A stretch of DNA of 64,000 nucleotides, taken from positions 60,108,609 to 60,172,608 of the forward strand of contig CP136066.1 of the NCBI GenBank assembly GCA_032622095.1, written 5' to 3'. The notes below the pieces were generated by a model, which saw nothing but the letters and a program-made list of their open reading frames with translations, was not told the DNA's origin and ran no database searches. Position 1 is the first letter of the stretch. Every line of letters starts with the position of its first letter. This document shows, one piece after another, positions 1 through 10,527 of this stretch. This DNA is from Siphonodentalium dalli (Eukaryota > Mollusca > Scaphopoda > Gadilida > Siphonodentaliidae). The translations under genes and the position numbers were made by a program.

Positions 1-129
1 CATGAAGAGGAACACACCTATACGCATAACACATGGAATGGGATACCATGGAAGTATATCTGATTCCATGGAATCTGACCTCTAGTTTGTTTTTGTTTTT
101 GTTTGTTTGTTTTTTTATTGGGATCAAAA

Positions 130-750
130 CATGAACATCATAAGGACACCTGGTTATCATATCTCCCTGAAGATACAGACGTTTTAAAGAAATGTCCAGG
201 TGCTCCTCTGTTCATGGTGGTGTATGCTGGCTAATTATTCTCAGTTTAAAAGAAATGTTACTATGCGGTATATCAGCTATATGTGCCCCACAGATGAGAT
301 TTTGAGTTTATGTTAGGCGATGAGTCTGTTCTAAAAAGATGAAAGAAACTGACTGCGTTTTCTTTTATCTCAGAAGAAACTATATTTGACTGCACACTGT
401 GATCACTATTTTTGAACAGTCCTTCTATACATTTAATATCTTTAATATCTCCTGACAAATTGTAACTGTTTTGTGGAAACTATATTGAATGGGACAGACT
501 CAATTATGTTATAATATATACATGAGCCATTATAATATGCAATCGTCTGACAGTTCAAGGTCCCTCATTTTGCAAGAATATATGTATCTCTTAAATAGAA
601 TGATAAGTATACTTTTAAAGCTTTCTTCTATGTATCTATTTTGCTAGCTCATTATATGAATGCCCTGATTCCCATCTCCATATAAATATGAGAGTTGAGA
701 AGATATAATTGTTCAAGTTACTTAATTCGGTTAGTTATGTTTCAAACGAA
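130..750. repeat. Dispersed repeat, partner of 7,500-8,195
   Basis: This stretch matches 7,500-8,195 in the same orientation, with shared landmarks such as GACACCTGG, CAGGTGCTCCTCTGTTCATGG and GATATAATTGTTCAAG, plus many small substitutions. The first copy lacks about 80 bases present near 7,520-7,600. Neither copy keeps a long reading frame, so it looks like a non-coding interspersed repeat or an old segmental duplication. What follows the homology (after about 750 and 8,195) differs, which helps place the boundary. Confidence 0.75.
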
Positions 751-1317
751 CTACCTAACGCCAAAAAGTGTCTATTTATGATAAAATCGGAAGTGAGTCG
801 GAATTTCTATTAAATTTATCGGGATGGGAGCAAGCTATGGTCGATATCCCATTGAGGGAACATTCCGCTTTGCGAAATTATGTTTTGAATATTGGATATC
901 ACCATTTAACTGGGAGATGTATAGCTTCATCTGAGGGAAGATATGTTCATTTATCAAAACCGCATGGTCTGGTTTGGTGATACTCTCGGGTTTGGCGATA
1001 CCACGTACACAGGGTGATATAACTCCTTAAAATAATTCGGACATTTCCGATGGTCAAAAATCGGATTACCACGTTTGTTAAACTTATCGCACACACGACA
1101 CGAAATAGATACCCAGTAAATAATCCAAAAGGATAACAAATATGCAGTATGTGCCCTGTGTATAGCTCTATCAGGTTGTTGATGCACGAATGAATCTGTT
1201 TATATCAAGGTATGTCGTGCTGTGTCTTGTGAATTACGATGGACGAGGATCTGTTTATATCAAGGTATGTCGTGCTATGTCTTGTGAATTACTATGGGCG
1301 GGGAAGTTAAAGGTGTG

Positions 1318-1866
1318 TACAAATGGAAGGGGACAAATAGATTAATATGGGCGAGACACATTGAAGGAGACAAATAGATTAATATGGGCGAGACACATTG
1401 GAGGGGACAAATAGATTAATATGGGCGAGACATATTGAAGGGGACAAATATATTAATATGGGTGAGGCACATTGAAGGGGACAAATAGATTCATATGGGC
1501 GAGACACATTGAAGGGGACAAATAGATTAATATGGACGAGACACATTGAAGGGGACAAATAGATTAATATGGGCGAGATACATTGAAGGGACAAATATAT
1601 TAATATGGGCGAGACACATTGAAGGGGACAAATATATCAATATGGGCGAGACACATTGAAGGGGACAAATATATTAACATGGGCGAGACACATTGAAGGG
1701 GACAAATAGATTAATATGGGCGAGACACATTGAATGGGACAAATAGATTAATATGGGCGAGACACATTGAAGGGGACAAATAGATTAATATGGGCGAGAC
1801 ACATTGAATGGGACAAATAGATTAATATGGGTGAGACACATTGAAGGGGACAAATAGATTAATAAT
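1318..1866. repeat. 37-bp minisatellite, about 15 copies
   Basis: A tandem array with a consensus unit containing GGGGACAAATAGATTAATAT followed by GGGCGAGACACATTGAA. Copies differ by single substitutions (AGATTAAT/ATATTAAT, GGGCGAG/GGTGAG). Any open frame here is repeat-derived. Confidence 0.95.
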
Positions 1867-1954
1867 TCTTGCCCAGATTATTCCGGCTGATCTCAACTAA
1901 ATCGAATCCATGGATTTTACATACCGAAAAAACATACAAGTGTGTATACACCCT

Positions 1955-2335
1955 TAAAGACATATTACGGACTTGTTCGGGTGCGTGAAATTGTTAAGTT
2001 GGTATTCCGACGCTACGTCAACTGGAGGAATGTAGCATTCTACTAAAATCGCCGAAAATTTCAAGCAAATCGACCATACCACTCCACAAAAAACATCGTC
2101 TGAACTACGCTTAACTGTAAATATTTACTTCTCGATTCGGGACGCAACTATTGACGATAAACTAACAAAAACAATTTCACCACCGAGAGACACCGCATTT
2201 AATTAGTATGCAATAATGTCGTTGTGTGTTGTCAATTTGGATATAATATTTGTAAAAATAACTACTCTGAGCAAAATTGTTCTCCATTTCTATTTTACAT
2301 ACCATAGCAGAGTGTTTCATATCACTTTAAGAACA
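1955..2335 (+). repeat. Dispersed repeat family R1, copy 1 (+)
   Basis: One of three copies of an approximately 370-bp repeat; the others are at 18,838-19,205 (inverted) and 58,331-58,703 (same strand). Shared landmarks are AAAGACATATTA, TAAATATTTACTTCTCGA, GTGTTGTCAATTTGGATA and GTGTTTCATATCACTTTAAG. Divergence between copies is appreciable, so the family is old. No coding capacity is visible. Confidence 0.8.
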
Positions 2336-2353
2336 GAGCTATGGGCGATGGCA

Positions 2354-2570
2354 CAGCACGATTTACCTTGATATACGCAGATTCGTTCGTCCATCAAACG
2401 AATTTATTGTTATTTTCAAAGGTGTTGTACCGTCCTTAACATTTTGTTCAATAGAGCGAATCTGTGTCACAAGACGCAGCACGATATACCTTGATATACG
2501 CAGATTCGTTCGTCCATCAAAATGAATTTATTTACCGTCCTTAACATTTTGTTCAATAGAGCGAAGCTGT
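2354..2570. repeat. Local tandem duplication, two units
   Basis: The segment CAGCACGATTTACCTTGATA..AGATTCGTTCGTCCATCAAA..CCGTCCTTAACATTTTGTTC occurs at about 2,354-2,470 and again at 2,475-2,570. The second unit has lost about 20 internal bases. Confidence 0.85.
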
Positions 2571-2654
2571 CTGCATTAATTGACATATTTAGTAATAAAC
2601 AGACCATTACAAACAGAGCGAGGGCAAAGCATATATGAACAGTCAAAAGTATAT

Positions 2655-2810
2655 ACAAATATATATATAAACACATAAAAAAAGAAAGTCCCCCCTAATA
2701 TAATGTGTAATATTTTCGGAGATATTGGATTTTGGTGAAACTTTCCACAAATGATTACTGGAGCTAGAGACACAATCTGTGCGAAGGACATCCATGTAAG
2801 TGGTGTTACG
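2655..2810 (-). repeat. Inverted partner of 4,150-4,290
   Basis: The reverse complement matches 4,150-4,290, including the AAATATTACATATTATATTA region and the TTGTGAAAAGTTTCATCAAAA region. The pair faces inwards around the decayed Tc1-type transposase at 3.1-3.56 kb. They may be remnants of that element's inverted repeats or an unrelated family; the sequence does not decide. Confidence 0.65.
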
Positions 2811-3100
2811 GACGACTGCGCACGAGTTGATTGGAGGAGAGGTGCTTTTCAAAAATGGTAAACACACAGGTAGAGTTATATCAAGCACAGTATTGTTTCC
2901 TTTATTACACATTGTGCACTGTCTGTAGTTTTTGTCAGAAAATGATGTTGTGAGTCCCACTGCATGGTTTAGAGCATAACTTTGCCGAATGGGAACAGTA
3001 TGTACCCGGTCCATAACCATTCCCTTCAGTCATTCCATACCCCTTTAGCTGGGAAGGTTGAAATCAACCAGTGATAGGTCGAATACCAACCAAAAACAGA

Positions 3101-3559
3101 GGCATAGCTATTGGCCTTTTGGAGGTGAATTTCTCCATAAAACATGTTGCCCGCCAAACAACCATACGGAATTTAAGACAGTGAAACCAGCATATTGTCA
3201 ATATCGCAGATCGCCACATAACTGGAAGACTGAGGGTTACAACTGCTAGACACGATCGTTATCTAACAAACGGTACATTGCCTAGGATGACGTCCAGGAG
3301 TGGTATGTATCAGCACCACACATAAGACTGAACTCGTCCCTGTTAATGGGAATCTGAATGTAGGAGCCCAGAACATTTATGAGACCAACTGAAGAGAGCT
3401 GTTTATAATCGTGCCAATGACCACACCATACTCGGTGACATGCACTGTCTGTTGCAGGGCGAATGGATGATCATTCCAAAGCGTAGAATCGCCCCTATCA
3501 TCAACAGCATGTTATGCCAGCAGGTTATCCAGCGACACGGTGGCTACACGCAATATTGA
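3101..3559 (+). pseudogene. Decayed Tc1/mariner-type transposase
   Basis: Translated in shifting frames, this stretch reads like a Tc1-type transposase (cut-and-paste transposition at TA sites). The start gives a helix-turn-helix-like run (AIGLLEVNFSIKHVARQTTI), then GRLRVTTARHDRYLTNGTL, which fits the second HTH of the family. RTELVPVNGNLN near 3,330 fits the conserved block between the second and third catalytic residues. The last codons give SMLCQQVIQRHGGYTQY and a TGA at 3,557-3,559, an almost canonical family C-terminus. Stops and frameshifts interrupt it, and most of the catalytic DDE core between the HTH and RTELV is deleted. It cannot encode an active enzyme. Seen: the motifs and breaks. 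Known: the family order HTH-HTH-DDE-RGG.T.Y. Confidence 0.75.
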
Positions 3560-4149
3560 TTCATTGAATAAAATCTCATTGTTATCCCTTTTGTCATTTT
3601 TAAAATCTACCCCACTCCCATTCAATCGATGCTCAGTCAGCCATAGCACCACTTATGTTCTAACTCGCTTCGCTCGAACGAACATAAATGATTTAAAAAA
3701 TAACAACGACTAATGAGATTATATAATGTTTATTAGGATAAAACTCAGGTCTGCCGCAAACCGGCCCGAAATAACGGTTATGAAAAATAACAATAATAGT
3801 ATACGAATTACCCTGCAACGGTCTCAATGTTCGCAATGATCAGATATTTGAAGGATTGAATGTTAGATGAGAAACGATACATCTCTGACCGAAAATAGCT
3901 GTCGCTTCATGGGTGGGAGGGGAGGGGCTTTAACCTGAGCGTAGAATGGCAAGACTATGCTGTCTTGGCCATGCACGTGGATTCGAGTGATTGATTAGAT
4001 CCGTGAATCATGCGATGAATAGGTTCTGAGCTGATACTCGCTGTACACTGATTGATCTGGCCTGATCTGGCTGACCGACGGAGCGTACATCTATACACCC
4101 ATATCAATATCATGCCAAATCTCAATCGTAGTTGCACTTCATTAAATAA

Positions 4150-4290
4150 ATGTACATGTCTGTCCTTCGCATGGATCGTGGCTCTAGCTCCGATAAGCAT
4201 TTGTGAAAAGTTTCATCAAAATCCACCCAATATCTCCGAAAATATTACATATTATATTAGGGAGGACTTTCTTTTTTTGATGTGTTTATG
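4150..4290 (+). repeat. Inverted partner of 2,655-2,810
   Basis: See 2,655-2,810. Includes GTGAAAAGTTTCATCAAAAT and the AATATCTCCGAAAATATT palindrome-like run. Confidence 0.65.
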
Positions 4291-4339
4291 TCATTCTGCA
4301 TGGAGTTTGGTCTGCGCGCCTACACACACGTAACGTCCA

Positions 4340-4690
4340 CCATCACGTACTCGGAACGCAATATCATTGCGCTTTTCCACCGATGAATCGTCACCTGGGC
4401 AACTTTTGTGGACATGAACCAGACACTCCGTGGTCTGTTCCGTATCATCGGAACGCAATATCATTGCGCTTTCCACCGATGAATCGTCACCTGGACAACT
4501 CTTGTGCCCATGAACCAAACACTCCGTGGTCTGTTCCGTATCATCGGAACGCAATATCATTGCGCTTTCCACCGATGAATCGTAACCTGGACAACTCTTG
4601 TGCCCATGAACCAGACACTCCGTGGTCTGTTCCGTATCATCGGAACGCAATATAATTGCTCTTTCCACCGATGAAACGTCACCTGGAATA
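4340..4690. repeat. About 96-bp tandem repeat, 3.6 copies
   Basis: Units start CGGAACGCAATATCATTGCG and run through TTCCACCGATGAATCGTCACC to ACTCCGTGGTCTGTTCCGTA. Both strands are open because the period is a multiple of three, giving 90-125-codon repetitive frames that should not be read as genes. Confidence 0.9.
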
Positions 4691-5474
4691 CTTCCATGCT
4701 AAACTATGGAAGTATAATTATATTCTAATTAACTTAATACTAAAGTTCCGGTGTTGCCATCGTTATAATTGCTCTAAGCTCTTATGCCACTGCGCGTGCC
4801 AGTAATTCACGTGTGTATTACTAAAATATGAGACCGGATTTAGAGGCTAATTGTGTGATAAATATATATATTAAATTTATAATAATTTCCAAATATACCT
4901 GATTAAATCTGGTAAAATAGTTCATTGGCGATCTGATGAATGTATATATCTTGTTTTGTTTACACGTTCCACAGAGACCCCCTGATGCACCGCATTGTTT
5001 TAAACGATACAAGTTTCATGTTTCCACATTAACTCGGTGTTTTATTAGATTAATTTAATAGCAGACGGAAATTAATTGATATTTTGAACATGTCCCTGTG
5101 CATTATAGTGATATCGTAGCCAAAGCGTCGCTTCATTCATCATTATTCTCACATGCACATTGTGTGCTTCCATCCAACGTGCATTATGCCATATATAGCA
5201 TTAGAGGAACAATCGATCGCACGTGAGCAGCAGACAGTATTCATCTATAAATGCGTTATAAAGAGATCGATATATATTTCAATGTACCTCGGGTACATGT
5301 TGCCCCGAATAGCTGCGAAGCGGAACAACATGCAGGCAATGATACATGAAAACGCTTTGGTTCTATGACTTTTGTGAATATCTTACGTCTGGTTTTTCAT
5401 ACTTGGAAGGAATGATTTAATTACTCAATCGTGAATTAACATGACATACGAGTTTACGAACATATGTACGGGTA

Positions 5475-5537
5475 ATGGGGACGGATATCCACATCTTACT
5501 GTTTGTTCTGTTCTTCTTCCTCTGTGGAATAATCTGA
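5475..5537 (+). pseudogene. Beheaded copy of the membrane-protein gene (20 codons)
   Basis: An ATG in the same context as the intact gene starts a frame matching its first 20 residues (MGTDIHILLFVLFFFLCGII against MGSDNHILLF...). It stops at a TGA formed exactly at the junction where the 5' region is repeated. It is therefore the relic of a tandem duplication whose breakpoint lay 60 bases into the coding sequence. If transcribed, it would act as an upstream ORF 440 bases before the real start. Confidence 0.85.
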
Positions 5538-5917
5538 TGCACCGCATTGTTTTATACCATACAAGTTTCATGTTTCGCGCATTAACTCTGTGTTTTATTA
5601 GATTAATTTAATAGCAGACGAAATTTTAATTGATATTTTGACATGCCCCTGTGCATTATAGTGGTATCGTAGCCAAAACGTCGTTTCATTCATCATTAAT
5701 ATAAAGAGATCGATATATATTTCAATGTACCTCGGGTACATGTTGCCCTGAATAGCTGCGAAGCGGAACAACATGCAGGCAATGATACATGAAAACGCTT
5801 TGGTTCTATGACCTTTGTGAATATCTTACGTCTGGTTTTTCATACTTGGAAGGAATGATTTAATTACTTAATCGTGAATTAACATGAAATAAGAGTTTAC
5901 GAACATATGTACGGATA

Positions 5918-7009
5918 ATGGGGTCGGATAACCACATCTTACTGTTTGTTCTGTTCTTCTTCCTCTGTGGAATAATCTTTGCATTGACCCTTATTAGTTC
6001 AACTATTTACGTGTTGGCATATGTCTGTTTAAGAGCCACAATGGAATTACCTTATATACCAGGATATCTCGTTGAGAAAGTATTAGTTAATGATTGCAGG
6101 ATTCTTTGTGTCCCGGGGCCCGTCTGTTTAATTGTTGGAGATAGTAAATGTGAATACACAGATGAGGGTAACACAGAGACAGCGCTCACAGAATTCATTA
6201 TTGTGTACTGCGTCGTCGCCAGACCAGTTGTGAGTACGGCAGGTGGACGTTTAGTGGTGGTGTTGATGCTAATGATTTATTATGTGAAAGCATATATAGA
6301 TTTTCCTAACCACCCATTATTTTCTGTGCATGCAACATCGTCTGAAGTACATGTGCTTTTAAAAAGGATTATAACGAAATCCATGGGTCACATTGAAACT
6401 GGTGTATTATCCATGGTAAAATTTGGTAGTTTATTTGCAATTTTGGGGTTAGGAGTGAGAGCATCATTCTATTTTAAGTTAGTGAAGGTTTTCCTATGTT
6501 TCATTCTATGGAAAGCAAAATATCCGATATTATTTATCAATCTAATGAGAGAAATTATGTTGACGAATCATCCGAATGTGACAACGGTTACCATATGCGG
6601 AACGATTCTCGGACCGGAATTAGATTACATCCGCTTGGGCATTGTCTCAACATTTCAATTCATATGGTGTGTTCTTCAAAGAATACAGAACATTCCCGGA
6701 TCAGGCATAGTGAAGTGGATAGCGGTGGTGTTAGTGTTGTGGCCGAAGAACATTTTAATCTGGTTTAAAATAATAGCTAATATCGGAATCGCAATGTTAT
6801 TCTGTGTGAATTACATCTTGTTCATGACGATGGCAACGTTGTATGTCATACCCACGACGATCACGATTGATATATTATGGAATTTGCTGGTGTACACAGA
6901 TTGGACAATGGCTCGTCATTTGAGAAAGATTGTAACAGGTGTTGGGTCAGTCTATTTGACAGCTATACTACACTGGTGCGTTAATACTACTGGTAAGATC
7001 ATCACATAA
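5918..7009 (+). CDS. Multi-pass membrane protein of unknown family, paralogue 1 (363 aa)
   Basis: An intact single-exon frame. I do not recognise the family. The N-terminus is a long hydrophobic run (residues about 7-38) that could be a signal anchor or first membrane helix. Further hydrophobic stretches lie at about 86-102, 108-125, 158-195, 215-245, 258-285, 288-315 and 345-360, giving roughly six to eight membrane passes. A cysteine-containing loop (residues about 58-80, NDCRILCVPGPVCLIVGD) lies between the first two. A paralogue (16,443-17,564) supports it as a real gene: frame and stop are conserved although two blocks (residues about 140-208 and 282-323) have diverged strongly. The ATG is chosen because it follows TATGTACGGATA in both copies and the upstream sequence is conserved non-coding. 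No splice signals are needed. Function unknown; receptor, channel-like or element-borne are all open. Confidence 0.7.
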   Translation: MGSDNHILLFVLFFFLCGIIFALTLISSTIYVLAYVCLRATMELPYIPGYLVEKVLVNDCRILCVPGPVCLIVGDSKCEYTDEGNTETALTEFIIVYCVVARPVVSTAGGRLVVVLMLMIYYVKAYIDFPNHPLFSVHATSSEVHVLLKRIITKSMGHIETGVLSMVKFGSLFAILGLGVRASFYFKLVKVFLCFILWKAKYPILFINLMREIMLTNHPNVTTVTICGTILGPELDYIRLGIVSTFQFIWCVLQRIQNIPGSGIVKWIAVVLVLWPKNILIWFKIIANIGIAMLFCVNYILFMTMATLYVIPTTITIDILWNLLVYTDWTMARHLRKIVTGVGSVYLTAILHWCVNTTGKIIT

Positions 7010-7499
7010 CTTTATTTCCGCACAATCTTCGTCTCTAACTTAAATCTACAGGGGGTTATAATAATGTTTTTCAAAAGCACAGAGAGATCTGGAGAGATCT
7101 GCATTTTTAGAATTAATATCAGCCAATTTGCAAAATGTATTTTTACACTCGATTTTTAGACATTCGCCCTTATATGTTCACGCGCTGGCAATTCGTCGTA
7201 GGGAGGGATATATGTGTATTTATAGGATACTAGCAGGGTTACCCGGCGTTGCCCAGGTTAATGCATGCTGTGGATAGTTGTTGGGAATAGAGAATGCTCT
7301 TGCTTAAAGTGTTATACGTTTTCTCATAAATTGTATATTCAAATAGCATCACAAAACATGATTATTACAGTCATGGAATATAAGTAGTGGCTCACCTTGT
7401 CAATTGTCATTCTGTTTATCGCGATTAATCCGTTCCACCATTAATGAATTATTTATTTATTTACAACTGCGTATACATTAGACGTTATAATATGATACA

Positions 7500-8195
7500 T
7501 GAACATCATAAACACATTAGTTCGATAAAAGATGATAATTGGGTTTTACATATTGCGATGTATCAATCAATCTAGTGGGTTGGACTAAGATCTCGAGGAC
7601 ACCTGGCTATCATATATCCATGAAGATACAGATGTTTCAGAGAAATTTCCAGGTGCTCCTCTGTTCATGGTGCTATATATTGGCTAAACATTCTTAGTTT
7701 AAACGAAATGTTGCTGCGCATATATATCAGCTACATGTGCCAGGCACAGAGCGATATTTTGAGTTGTTTATGTCAGTCGATGAGTCTGTTCTAAAACCCT
7801 TGTCGGATGTCAGTATTGGTAGGATCCTGAAAAGTCTTGTGCGACTAACTGCATTTTCTTGTATATCAGAAGAAACTATATTTGACTGCACACTGTGACC
7901 ACTATTTTTGAACAGGCCTTCCATATCTCTTGACAAATTGTAACTTTTTGTGGAAACTGTATTGAATGGAACAGACTAAATTTTGTTATTATATATATGC
8001 AATCCCCTGACGGTTCGAGGTCTCTCAGTTTGCACGAATATATGTATCTCTTTAATAGAATGATAAATATACGTTTAATGCTTCTTCTAGTTATCACTTT
8101 TTGCTAGCTCATTGTGTGAATGCCTTGATTGCCATTCCCATATAAATACGACTGTTAAGAAGATATAATTGTTCAAATGACTTATTTGGGTCACC
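7500..8195. repeat. Dispersed repeat, partner of 130-750
   Basis: Same-orientation copy of 130-750 (see there); it keeps the segment around TTCGATAAAAGATGATAATT that is missing from the first copy. Confidence 0.75.
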
Positions 8196-8379
8196 ATATG
8201 TCGGGATTGTGCAATGTGAACGCCCAACTACTTAAAATGATATGGAGATGGCCTGGTGACTGTATATAACTTATATGTGGATATCGGCGAATAGCAATCT
8301 TATCAATGATAGTGCATATCCGCTCGCCATCCATGACGCAAACGACACCAAATGTGATTTAATTCATGGTATATCATTA

Positions 8380-9560
8380 GAGAAAATCGTGTATGAATTT
8401 GGTGGAATTTGGTATATTAAATCAACTGTTGATGCAACACTGACTCGAACAACGCCATATTGCGAAGGTGATTATGTATTCGTTTGGTGGAAATCAGCGA
8501 CAAAACTATTTCACCATATTTTTTTAATTTCCCCTCCCACCAACAGCGTCATTTTAAATTTGTTTAACCCGCACCATTATCTTCCTTGTAAAAAGTTACC
8601 CCTCTTAGAACGCCTTGGTGCCATCTCGATTGTACCGCGTGAAGTTATATATAGAACGCACACAGACAGACAAAAGACAGACAGAGAGCACGATTTTATT
8701 TCTTGTATCATTTGAGAAGAACGTGTCTGAATTTGATGGTAATTGGTACTAACAATATATCAGTTTTGGTGACCCTCCCGTCCCTACTTCGGACTCAAGC
8801 TGCACACACTAAGACTCATTAGAGATTAGAGATGCATATATATGAAATTGGTGGAAATTGTCGAGTATACATATTCGTATAAAATTTAAGGTCCCCATAT
8901 CTCTCACCCATAGGGCACCAATTTGGTGTATCTAAACCACACGATAATATTCCTCGTATCACGGAGAAGAATATGTATCAATCTGGTGGAGATCGTCACT
9001 AAACATATAGATATAATTTTTTGTATCCCTCTCATCTCTATACACCATTCACTCGAATGGCCCCACTTGTGACATCCTTAAACCACACGATTACACTCCT
9101 GATATCACTCCTCTCCATCTCTCACCCAAACAGCACCACTATGGCGTCTTTAAATCACGATTAGATTCCTCGTATCATGGATAAGAACGTGTATCAATTT
9201 GGTGGAAATTGGCGCTAAAAAAATTGTGCATCAATTTTGGTGCCCCTGTCCCTTTCAATGCAACCCTGACTCGAATGAGGCCACATTTAACAGATAAAGG
9301 CCACACCATTAGACTCCTCATACCATTTGGGATGATTTTGTATAAGTGTGGTGGCAATCGGCGACTTATTATCAAATTTGATGCCCACCCCCTCCCAATC
9401 TCTCATCCAAAAACAACAATTTGGCGTTGTTAAATCGCACAATTAGATTCCTTGTATCATGAAGAAGAATATATATCAATTTGGTGGAAATGGGCGCTAA
9501 AATTAGTTTTATCAATTTTGGTGCCCCTCTCCCCTTCCGTTCATCCCTGACTCAAACGAC
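8380..9560. repeat. Degenerate repeat units of about 130-160 bp
   Basis: The motif (A/G)TTTGGTGGAAAT.GGCG or GTTTGGTGGCAATCGGCG recurs near 8,400, 8,735, 8,850, 8,975, 9,200, 9,350 and 9,480. Each is followed by GCCCCTCCC-type pyrimidine runs and by TTTAAACCACACcaTTaGATTC. These are old tandem copies of one unit; a second tail with (ACAG)n-like sequence lies at 8,660-8,690. The 146-codon frame at 8,275-8,715 runs through them and is not a credible gene. Confidence 0.8.
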
Positions 9561-9935
9561 GCCACTTTTGACATATTTAAACCACACCGTTGGATTCTTC
9601 ATATCATGGGGATGATTATATGTAAGTTTCGTGGCAATCGGCGACAGAAAAAAAATCTGCCCCTCCCCTTCCGGGCACCCCTGACGCGAACGGCGTGACT
9701 TTTGCCATATTTAAACCACGCCATTAGATTCATCATATTATGGGGATGATTATATATAAGTTTGGTGGCAATCGGCGACAAATTTTGTTTCTGCCCCTCC
9801 CCCTTTTCGACCCCTGACAACAACGGCGTCACTTTAGAAAATTCTAACCCCGAACATTATCTTTCTCGTAAAAAGCTACTCCTAGTAGACCCATTTGGCA
9901 TAATCTAGATGGTCCCCCGTTAATTTCTATAGAAC

Positions 9936-9966
<31 letters not shown>

Positions 9967-10341
9967 GCCACTTTTGACATATTTAAACCACACCGTTGGA
10001 TTCTTCATATCATGGGGATGATTATATGTAAGTTTCGTGGCAATCGGCGACAGAAAAAAAATCTGCCCCTCCCCTTCCGGGCACCCCTGACGCGAACGGC
10101 GTGACTTTTGCCATATTTAAACCACGCCATTAGATTCATCATATTATGGGGATGATTATATATAAGTTTGGTGGCAATCGGCGACAAATTTTGTTTCTGC
10201 CCCTCCCCCTTTTCGACCCCTGACAACAACGGCGTCACTTTAGAAAATTCTAACCCCGAACATTATCTTTCTCGTAAAAAGCTACTCCTAGTAGACCCAT
10301 TTGGCATAATCTAGATGGTCCCCCGTTAATTTCTATAGAAC

Positions 10342-10372
<31 letters not shown>
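9561..10372. repeat. 406-bp tandem duplication ending in (ACAG)n
   Basis: Positions 9,561-9,966 and 9,967-10,372 appear identical except for the length of the ACAG microsatellite at each end (9,940-9,966 and 10,344-10,380). Each unit contains two of the degenerate units described at 8,380-9,560. The junction lies exactly in the microsatellite, so slippage or unequal exchange between ACAG runs is the likely origin. Near-identity points to a recent event. Confidence 0.95.
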
Positions 10373-10379
<7 letters not shown>

Positions 10380-10380
<1 letters not shown>

Positions 10381-10517
10381 TTGTCTCAACATTTCAATTC
10401 ATATGGTGTGTTCTTCAAAGAATACAGAACATTCCCGGATCAGGCATAGTGAAGTGGATAGCGGTGGTGTTAGTGTTGTGGCCGAAGAACATTGAAATCT
10501 GGTTTAAAATAATAGCT
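10380..10517 (+). pseudogene. Internal fragment of the membrane-protein gene
   Basis: These 138 bases match 6,641-6,779 of the intact gene (residues about 242-287) with about three differences (GAACATTGAAATC for GAACATTTTAATC). The fragment starts directly after an (ACAG)n run and ends where an unrelated repeat begins at 10,528, so both borders abut repeats. It has neither start nor stop and is non-functional. It is closer to paralogue 1 than to paralogue 2. Confidence 0.9.
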
Positions 10518-10527
10518 ATATATAGTA

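Larger units (their letters stand above)
4697..7231 (+). repeat. Duplicated block, copy 1 (carries membrane-protein gene)
   Basis: This block matches 15,648-17,773 almost base for base over its 5' and 3' flanks. The homology begins near TGGAAGTATAATTATATTCT and ends at TTTATAGGATA, where copy 1 continues into CTAGCAGGGTTACCCGGCGT, a GC-rich repeat terminus. Copy 1 is longer because its 5' region is internally duplicated: the segment starting TGATGCACCGCATTGTTTTA recurs at 4,982 and 5,535, the second copy lacking about 110 bases. Whether the block moved as a mobile element or by segmental duplication is unresolved; no target duplication was found. Confidence 0.9.

Noticed and set aside
768-980. 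70-codon plus-strand frame MSIYDKIGSESEFLLN..
   Set aside because: Unique-looking but without motif, splice signals or second copy; too short to support as a gene.
4291-4668. Frames of 125 and 90 codons on both strands
   Set aside because: Encoded by a 96-bp tandem repeat; periodic on both strands, no gene signals.
8275-8715. 146-codon plus-strand frame
   Set aside because: Its 3' two thirds run through the degenerate repeat and an ACAG-type tail; the composition follows the repeat.
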